A stretch of DNA of 64,000 nt from Phytohabitans sp036906915 (GTDB lineage Bacteria; Actinomycetota; Actinomycetes; Mycobacteriales; Micromonosporaceae), in assembly GCF_036906915.1 (NCBI RefSeq), contig NZ_JBAKHX010000011.1:62001-126000 (forward strand), in the 5' to 3' direction. A program made the position numbers and the translations under genes. Positions 58,712 through 64,000 of this stretch are shown here, in pieces (position 1 is the stretch's first letter; the number at the start of each line of letters is the position of its first letter). The notes beneath the pieces were generated by a model. It made no database searches. It saw nothing but the letters and a program-made list of their open reading frames with translations, and was not told where the DNA came from.

Positions 58712-59370
58712 CGCTTCACTACTCCCGCTGCGGTGGCGCGCAACCGGCGTGCGAGCGGCGGGCCGCTCAGGATCTCGGCGCGCAGGTTCTCGGGCGTGTC
58801 ATGCTGGCGCACGCTGTAGCGCGGCTGCAGCCACGAGCCGCGCCGGGCGGTGCGCCGGTCACTGGTGAAGACCCGCCGGTATCCGCTGCGGCGCAAGGCC
58901 GCGAGCACCGTCCGGTCGTACTGGCCAAGCGGCAGCGCGGCGGTCACGACCGGCTGCCCGGCCACCTCAGCGAGGCGGTCACGGGCGGCCACCAACTCCT
59001 CGTGCGACTCGGTTGCTGATAGGCCCCGCCAGGAGCGGTGCCACATGCCGTGAGTGCCGATCTCCATGCCGCGGTGGCGCAGTTCGCGCACGTGGTCGAC
59101 GCCTACGGAGCCGGGCTGGTCGAGCCGGCCCGCCACGACGAAGAAGTCGGCGGCGAGCCCGCGCTCGGCGAGTTCCGGCAAGCCGATCTCGACATCGGAG
59201 GCGTTGCCGTCGTCGAAGCTGATGCGCACCGAGGGCCAGGTGGCCACCTCGTCGAGGATCCGCCGGAAGCGGTCGACGTCGACCCAGTAGACGGCCTCGC
59301 CCGGTTCGAGCTCGCGCCGTGGCGTGCCAACGCCATGGAAGCAAACGTTCACGACACTGTCGGTCGACAT
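58702..59370 (-). CDS. cytoplasmic NodB-type polysaccharide deacetylase
   Basis: This 222-residue protein has motif 1 ISFDDGNAS (catalytic base and metal Asp), motif 2 GTHGMWHRSW (His ligands) and a later QYDRTVLAALRRSGYR region. It has no signal peptide or membrane segment, so it should act on a cytoplasmic substrate such as a nucleotide- or lipid-linked N-acetyl sugar, unlike the exported deacetylase at 45449. The ATG at 59368-59370 follows GGCAGGGG. It lies between the GT2 and ATP-grasp genes with a 13-nt gap and a 10-nt overlap. Confidence 0.87.
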   Translation of the reverse strand: MSTDSVVNVCFHGVGTPRRELEPGEAVYWVDVDRFRRILDEVATWPSVRISFDDGNASDVEIGLPELAERGLAADFFVVAGRLDQPGSVGVDHVRELRHRGMEIGTHGMWHRSWRGLSATESHEELVAARDRLAEVAGQPVVTAALPLGQYDRTVLAALRRSGYRRVFTSDRRTARRGSWLQPRYSVRQHDTPENLRAEILSGPPLARRLRATAAGVVKRWR

Positions 59371-59383
59371 GGTTCCCCTGCCC

Positions 59384-60253
59384 TTACGCCGCCGGTTGCC
59401 GCTCGGCCTGCCGACTCGATTCGTCGCGACCCCAGCCGACCGCGCCCGCGCGACGCCTCGCGGCGAGGGCGGCAGTGATGGTGATCGCGGCGTAGCACGC
59501 CCCGGCTGGCCACAGCCAGGGGCGGGGGAGCACCACGTCACGCAGCCAGGAAGAGCGCGCGCTGGAGCGTACCCCAGGCGGGGCGGCGCCCGCCGCGGAT
59601 GCCGCTCGCATCGCGGCGTTTCCGGCGCGCACCCGCACCAGGCGCCGCACCAGGTCGCGGGTGCGGCGCGGCGTCGCCACCACGGAGACGACGGAGGAGA
59701 CCTCGCGCTTCTCCTCGTGGGTGAAGAGGGAGTCGAGGTAAAGGTCGTCGGCGATTACAGGTGGGAACGTGTCGAACCGGGCCCGGCCTTCGGCCGAGAG
59801 CGCAATCGCCCCACGCCCGAAGAGGCCTCGGTCGTAAGCGGGAAGGCGTGAGTTGACCGCGAAGAAAGCGCGCACGAGCAGCGGGCTCCCGGTGAGGTCG
59901 AGCTTTCGCCGTGGCACGACGGCAAGTGGTGCAGGACCGCCACCAGCCGGCCCCGACACGGCGGCGGCCAGCGCGTGCACGCCACCCGGCGTCAATACGA
60001 TGTCGGCATCCAGGTACAGGCGCGGAAAGCCCTGCGCGACCGCATCCGCGGCGTTGAGCGCGGCGGCCTTGCCGGCCTCGTGCCGCTTGACGACCCGCAC
60101 GCCTGGGCGGGCCGCGGCGACCGCGGCGGTGTCGTCGGTGCAGCCGTTGGCGACCACGGTCACGTCCAGTCCTGGATTGCTGGCGAGCAGCGCATCCAGG
60201 CAGCGCCCGATTACCGCCGCCTCGTTGTGCGCGGCGATGACGACGCTTGTCAT
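59384..60253 (-). CDS. GT2 family glycosyltransferase
   Basis: This 289-residue enzyme begins SVVIAAHNEAAVIGRCLDAL and has VVANGCTDDTAA, KAAALNAAD and LYLDADIVLT (DxD). An acceptor part with FDTFPPVIADDLYLDSLF follows. A hydrophobic segment near 250-270 (WLWPAGACYAAITITAALAA) suggests membrane association at the C-terminus. Its ATG overlaps the GT4 stop by 4 nt, so the two are made together. The sugar donor is unknown. Confidence 0.88.
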   Translation of the reverse strand: MTSVVIAAHNEAAVIGRCLDALLASNPGLDVTVVANGCTDDTAAVAAARPGVRVVKRHEAGKAAALNAADAVAQGFPRLYLDADIVLTPGGVHALAAAVSGPAGGGPAPLAVVPRRKLDLTGSPLLVRAFFAVNSRLPAYDRGLFGRGAIALSAEGRARFDTFPPVIADDLYLDSLFTHEEKREVSSVVSVVATPRRTRDLVRRLVRVRAGNAAMRAASAAGAAPPGVRSSARSSWLRDVVLPRPWLWPAGACYAAITITAALAARRRAGAVGWGRDESSRQAERQPAA

Positions 60254-61533
60254 TCGCGGCCCGCCTGCTCCGTGACGCGCGAGGAATCCGGACCGCCGGT
60301 GCGCGGCCGAGGCACGGCCGAATCGGCCAGCCGGCGCCCAGCGAGCAGCCGGTGCCACACCTGGATGTACGAGCGGGCCTGGTGATCCCAGGCCAGTTGC
60401 CCGGTGAACCGCGCCAGCCCCACCTCGCGCATCTTCGTCCGGCGCTCCCGGTCGCCCAGCAGCTCGTCGATCGCCTCGGCGTACTCCGACGGCGTGCCGT
60501 TGGGCACGTAGCTGGCCGCGTCGCCCGCCGTGCGGCGGGTCTCCACCAGGTCGGCGGCGACGACCGGGAGGCCCCGCGCCACGTACTCAACGGTCTTGGC
60601 CATAGTGGACAGGTTGTTCATCTCCGTCGGCAGGTCGGGCTGGATCGCCACGGTGGCCGAACGCAGCAACGCGTCGACCGCTGGGCCCTCCAGCCACCCG
60701 GTGAACTCCACCAGGTCGCCGAGCCCTCGGTCGGCCACCAGCTTGCGCAGGGCGGGCAGGCTCTCGCCGTCACCGGCGATGCTGAGTCGCCAGCCGGCCC
60801 GGCCGTGGATCCGAGCTAGCTGCTCGGCGGCGAGGATGGCGCCCTCTACGTTGTCCTGCGGGCCGAGTACGCCGACGTAGACCAGGTGGTGCTCGCCGTG
60901 CCGGCCGCCCGGACCGTCGTCCTGGCCGGGCGGAGCGATCTCGCTCAACGCTGGCCCGTTTCGCACCACGGTGACTTTCTCCTCGGATACGCCTCGGCGT
61001 AGCGCGTTGTCGCGAAACGATTCGTTCGTCGCGATCACGGCAGAGGCGGTGCGCAGCGTGAGCCATTCCAGCAGCTCGAGTGTTCGGTACACCCAGCGGT
61101 TGGGCCGGCCGGCGGAGCGGGTGGCGTAGACCTCGGGACACAGGTCGTGGTGGTCAAAGACCCAGGGACGGCCCATCGCGCGCAGCATCAGCGCCAGGGG
61201 CCAGTACACGTCTGGTGGGTTGCACACTTGTACGGCGTGTGCCCGACCAGCGAGGATCTCGCCGAGCAAGCGCACCATGATGCACAGGAACGACCAGACG
61301 AACTCCATCGCGAACGACAGCACCCCGGCGCCGTAGACGAAGACGGGGTACGGCCGCAACCGCGTTCCTCGGCTTCCTGGCAGGACCCTGAGGCTCTTGT
61401 CGCCGCGTGGCGCGATGACCGTGACTTCGTAGCCAGCCTCCTCAAGCGTCAAGCACTCGCGGATGACCCGCCGATCCCGCTCTGCCGGAAGGTTGGCGAT
61501 GAGGATCGTGATGTGGGTCCGGCGGTTCTTCAT
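60250..61533 (-). CDS. GT4 family glycosyltransferase
   Basis: This 427-residue GT-B enzyme begins ITILIANLPAERDRRVIREC, with an N-terminal acceptor domain (QVCNPPDVYWPLALMLRAM, FDHHDLCPEVYATR) and a donor domain with VYVGVLGPQDNVEG, SIAGDGESLPALRKL and EMNNLSTMAKTVEYVARGLP, matching GT4 enzymes that act on lipid-linked sugars (WbuB-like). There is a membrane-associated hydrophobic stretch near 90-110. The ATG at 61531-61533 is chosen because longer in-frame reading continues into the acyltransferase gene. It heads the overlapping five-gene operon that runs to 56805. Confidence 0.9.
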   Translation of the reverse strand: MKNRRTHITILIANLPAERDRRVIRECLTLEEAGYEVTVIAPRGDKSLRVLPGSRGTRLRPYPVFVYGAGVLSFAMEFVWSFLCIMVRLLGEILAGRAHAVQVCNPPDVYWPLALMLRAMGRPWVFDHHDLCPEVYATRSAGRPNRWVYRTLELLEWLTLRTASAVIATNESFRDNALRRGVSEEKVTVVRNGPALSEIAPPGQDDGPGGRHGEHHLVYVGVLGPQDNVEGAILAAEQLARIHGRAGWRLSIAGDGESLPALRKLVADRGLGDLVEFTGWLEGPAVDALLRSATVAIQPDLPTEMNNLSTMAKTVEYVARGLPVVAADLVETRRTAGDAASYVPNGTPSEYAEAIDELLGDRERRTKMREVGLARFTGQLAWDHQARSYIQVWHRLLAGRRLADSAVPRPRTGGPDSSRVTEQAGRE

Positions 61534-61640
61534 AAGCGAGCTACCTCGTCGACTCCGCGCAGAATGATGCGCCTCGGCGGTACGGAGCGTATGGACACGC
61601 CTACCGAACTTTGGTGGACACTGCGGCCCGGGACAATGGG
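61534..61640 (-). promoter_or_regulatory. leader of the glycan operon
   Basis: 107 nt between acyltransferase and GT4 genes on the same strand. On the minus strand TACGCT (61586-61591) could be a -10 box for the five-gene operon. No clear -35 or terminator was found. Confidence 0.3.
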
Positions 61641-62777
61641 CTACCTGGCGGGAGTCGGTGTCGAATGTCTTACACCTGTCTCGGGTGGGGTTGGCGATTT
61701 CGGGCGGAGCAGGCGCATACCGGGTAGCTCGACGTACCGATAGAGCAGCCAGCTGCCGAGTACCGCGAGCGCCAGCGCGCCGACCGTGATGCCGACGGCC
61801 GCCAGCGCCGAGTGCTCGACACCGGTGACCTTGATGATGAGGCGGAGCGCGAGCTGGTGCACGAGGTAGAACGCGAACGAGACCTCGCCGAGCCAGATCA
61901 TCCGGCGGGACCGCCAAGGCGTGGGGCGGCCGGCCGCGTCCGCGGCGCCGACCGCCGCGACCAGCAGTGCGAGTGGGATCGCGGTGCCCGCGACGAGCCG
62001 GTAGTCGTCGGGGAGCCAGCGGGAGGTCACATACGCCGTGACGGCGAGCGCGGTGGCTGGCCACACGCCGAGCCGTGGCCAGCGCCCCTCGCGGACGATC
62101 CTGGCGAGGACCATGCCGGCGATGAACTCGGGGGTGCGGGCGAGCGGGAAGATCCAGATTGCCCAGTACCGGTGCTCCGCTGGCAGGAGCTGAGCCACCA
62201 GCGGCACGGCCCATATGGCCGCGAGCGCGATTGTCGCCGCTGGCCACAGAGTGCGGCCGGGCAGGCGACGCAGCCCGGCGAAGAGTAGCGGGAAGAGGGC
62301 GTAGAAGAACGCCTCGCAGGCCAGCGACCAGCTCACCGTGTTGAGGCCGAAAAAGACGTCGATGTCCGGCGACCACCCCTGAACGAGCAGCAGGTTGGGC
62401 AGCGCGATCGCGAGACCCGCACCAGCGCCGGTGACCACGGCCACACCCAGCGCCACGAGCCAGGTAGCCATGTGGTTGGGGTAGATCTTCGCGATGCGTC
62501 GGCGCCAAAAGCGTGTGGCGGTATCGCTTTCGCGTGCCGACCAGGTGAGGACGAATCCGCTGAGGACGAAGAAGAACGAGACGCCGACGGCGCCTTGGCC
62601 GAACAGCCACTCCATTGTCGTCCGCACGGCCCCCGGCGCCATGATGTGCTCGATGTGCACGTGGAAGCCGAAGACGAGGAAAGCAGCGACGAAACGGAGC
62701 CCGGTCAGCGACGGAAGCCGGCCCGCGGTGGTATCTGCGCTGGCCGCAGGGGCGGCGGCCGGTCGGACCGTGGTCAC
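61641..62777 (-). CDS. integral membrane O-acyltransferase (acyltransferase family 3)
   Basis: This 378-residue protein begins its conserved part with PSLTGLRFVAAFLVFGFHVH (the catalytic His of this family) and continues with about ten membrane helices. FFFVLSGFVLTW and KIYPNHMATW match OafA/NodX-like enzymes that acetylate surface sugars. The Arg of FWRRRIAKIYP is present. The GTG at 62775-62777 is chosen because TATGGT lies 6 nt upstream, giving another leaderless start; there is no sensible longer start. It is probably a separate transcription unit from the operon downstream. Confidence 0.88.
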   Translation of the reverse strand: MTTVRPAAAPAASADTTAGRLPSLTGLRFVAAFLVFGFHVHIEHIMAPGAVRTTMEWLFGQGAVGVSFFFVLSGFVLTWSARESDTATRFWRRRIAKIYPNHMATWLVALGVAVVTGAGAGLAIALPNLLLVQGWSPDIDVFFGLNTVSWSLACEAFFYALFPLLFAGLRRLPGRTLWPAATIALAAIWAVPLVAQLLPAEHRYWAIWIFPLARTPEFIAGMVLARIVREGRWPRLGVWPATALAVTAYVTSRWLPDDYRLVAGTAIPLALLVAAVGAADAAGRPTPWRSRRMIWLGEVSFAFYLVHQLALRLIIKVTGVEHSALAAVGITVGALALAVLGSWLLYRYVELPGMRLLRPKSPTPPETGVRHSTPTPAR

Positions 62778-62783
62778 CGCGTC

Positions 62784-62789
62784 ACCATA
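62784..62789 (-). promoter_or_regulatory. -10 box of leaderless acyltransferase promoter
   Basis: TATGGT on the minus strand, 6 nt (gacgcg) before the GTG at 62777. No Shine-Dalgarno sequence. Confidence 0.6.
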
Positions 62790-62871
62790 CTTGGGCGGTG
62801 ATCCTGGCGGGGTGTCGCGATAATGACAGGTCTGATCCGGTATGGCCGGACGCGCTGTCCGCAAGGAGAAA

Positions 62872-62928
62872 ATGACCAACCCGTACGGTGCTAGCATTAG
62901 CGCGCCATCGCGAATGACCAATATGTGA
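62872..62928 (+). CDS. possible 18-codon leader peptide
   Basis: ATG with a strong AAGGAG site 4 nt upstream, encoding MTNPYGASISAPSRMTNM and a TGA, 63 nt before the beta-helix gene. It is too short to judge by codon use. It may be a leader ORF controlling the downstream gene or may be chance. No matching hairpin pair was identified. Confidence 0.3.
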   Translation: MTNPYGASISAPSRMTNM

Positions 62929-62991
62929 AAGACGACATGAATCCGCCTGCCTCTGTCGCCTGAGCGGCGCACGTTCGAGTAGGGAGCACCA

Positions 62992-64000
62992 GTGACAGAT
63001 CCCTCTGACAACACGCGCCCTGCGCCGCCGGCACACCGGTCGAATCACCGGTTGTCGCGTGGTCCGTCCAGAAACGTGGCGCTTGTGGTTGTGAGTACGG
63101 TGATCGTCCTAGTGGCGGCCTTCGGCGTCGTCCGCGCGACTGGCGTCGGTTTCAAGCCGTTTGCCACCGGTGGCGAACCTGGCACGGAGGCGACGACTCC
63201 CCAGAACGGTGGTCAGGTCTCGACCGCCACCCCGGTGCCGGGAGGCGCGGGAAAGCTCGGGGCGGCGCCCAGCGCGTCGGCTACGCCGAGTCCTTCCGCA
63301 TCGGCGAAGAAAGAGGAGTCCGGCGGTCGATCGGCATGCCCTTCCTTTCCCCGATTTCCCGACCAGAACTGCACGGGCTATGAGCACACCGGTGTGACGT
63401 TGCGCAACTGCTCCAACACCGTTACGAAGAACAATGCCAAGTTGGACAGCTGCCGTTTCGTGAATGGGCTCACCATCGAAGGTAAGAATGTCACCATCAC
63501 CCGTTCGCTGGTGCAGGGAAAGGTGACCGCCACATACAAGACCGACTGGAGCCTGGTGGGGCTGAAGCTGATCGACGTTGAGATCGACGGAGGCGGCAAG
63601 GTGGACCCCAACGGCGAGGCTGCCATCGGCAACGATGACTATACGTGCATCCGCTGTCACATCCACGGCACTGGCCGGGGCGCGAACATGCGCAACAACG
63701 TCCATATCGAAGACTCGTACCTGCACGGCTGGGTGTATGTGGACGGCGCGCACCAGACGGCGATCGGTTCCAACGGCGGCAGCAACTACAAGGTAATCCA
63801 CAACAACCTGATCTGTGACAGCGACGGTTGCTCGGCCGCGCTCTCGCTCTACGGAGACTTCGAGCCGATCAACAACGCGCTGATCGAGCGCAACCTTCTC
63901 AACACCGACGGCGGCTACTGCACCTACGGCGGCTCCACGTCGGCGAAGCCGTACCCGATCGGCACGAACATCCGCTACATAAACAATCTCTTCGGCAAGA
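62992..64000 (+). CDS. membrane-anchored right-handed beta-helix protein, C-terminus outside window
   Basis: 336 residues are visible before the window ends, with no stop. A basic, Pro-rich cytoplasmic start of ~28 residues is followed by a membrane helix (VALVVVSTVIVLVAAFGVVR), a Ser/Thr/Pro/Gly-rich stalk (~50-110) and then short beta-coil turns (VTLRNCSNTVTKNN, LTIEGKNVTITRSLVQ, IGNDDYTCIRCHIHGTG, NVHIEDSYLHGWVYVDG) typical of pectate-lyase-like beta-helices. These fold into glycan-binding or glycan-cleaving proteins. Five or more cysteines are present. The GTG follows AGGGAG. It lies beside the glycan cluster and may process or bind its polymer at the cell surface. Confidence 0.85.
   Translation, partial: MTDPSDNTRPAPPAHRSNHRLSRGPSRNVALVVVSTVIVLVAAFGVVRATGVGFKPFATGGEPGTEATTPQNGGQVSTATPVPGGAGKLGAAPSASATPSPSASAKKEESGGRSACPSFPRFPDQNCTGYEHTGVTLRNCSNTVTKNNAKLDSCRFVNGLTIEGKNVTITRSLVQGKVTATYKTDWSLVGLKLIDVEIDGGGKVDPNGEAAIGNDDYTCIRCHIHGTGRGANMRNNVHIEDSYLHGWVYVDGAHQTAIGSNGGSNYKVIHNNLICDSDGCSAALSLYGDFEPINNALIERNLLNTDGGYCTYGGSTSAKPYPIGTNIRYINNLFGK

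Overview
The window is very GC-rich, strongly GC3-biased DNA from an actinomycete. Gene order and content point to the Micromonosporaceae: two SigE-family sigma factors with membrane partner genes, NucS mismatch repair, a MurA with Asp in place of the active-site Cys, and the order thrB-rho-rpmE-prfA-prmC-tsaC-glyA-atp-DUF2550-adenosyltransferase-murA that actinobacteria share. The family assignment is an inference from sequence character. No rRNA, tRNA or CRISPR was seen.

Layout. 1-2166 (minus): SigE-type sigma factor, a membrane-anchored BNR-propeller protein and a lipoprotein cut by the window edge. 2297-16881: thrB, rho, rpmE, prfA, prmC, tsaC, a LMW phosphatase and glyA, interrupted by accessory genes: a phosphodiester glycosidase/phosphoesterase fusion, a TPR-GGDEF cyclase and a membrane-anchored LPMO. 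Gene remnants lie at 8.9 kb and 15.4 kb. 16878-25765: complete F1Fo ATP synthase set atpI/Z-B-E-F-H-A-G-D-C, with an LCP-family wall ligase gene between atpD and a truncated atpC. 25779-33104: DUF2550, a B12 adenosyltransferase, murA, a 3-hydroxybutyryl-CoA dehydrogenase, an ABC-2 exporter and ethylmalonyl-CoA mutase. 33128-38056: a 1642-residue exoenzyme with two GH43 modules behind a LacI-type operator. 38174-38584: pseudogene. 38588-43069: a compact four-gene FtsK/EccC-like module with a small helical protein, which I do not recognise as a described system. 43261-45143: sugar-oxidation gene pair. 45449-54955: deacetylase lipoprotein, DUF4126, nucS, TM2 protein, aldehyde dehydrogenase, a tandem-duplicated hydroxyacyl-CoA dehydrogenase, a second sigma/partner pair, a zinc-ribbon protein and an alpha/beta hydrolase. 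54940-64000: a glycan-type cluster containing a methyltransferase, three glycosyltransferases, PHP, ATP-grasp, NodB deacetylase and acyltransferase genes, plus a membrane-anchored beta-helix protein that runs off the end.

Regulation. At least ten genes and one pseudogene have a TANNNT hexamer 6-7 nt before the start codon and no Shine-Dalgarno sequence, the signature of leaderless mRNAs. Others have clear AGGAGG-type sites. A family of ~120-bp tandem repeats occurs at 47.1-47.3 kb and, inverted, at 51.8-52.1 kb. Its internal stem shows a compensatory base change between the two loci.

How the genes cooperate. The conserved backbone covers translation termination, transcription termination, one-carbon supply and ATP synthesis. 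The adenosyltransferase makes the cofactor that ethylmalonyl-CoA mutase needs, and several nearby genes handle C4 acyl-CoA chemistry. Cell-envelope functions recur: LCP ligase, MurA, LPMO, NodB deacetylases and the glycan cluster. The strongest candidates for undescribed systems are the 38.6-43.1 kb secretion-like module and the 56.8-61.5 kb translationally coupled glycan operon.
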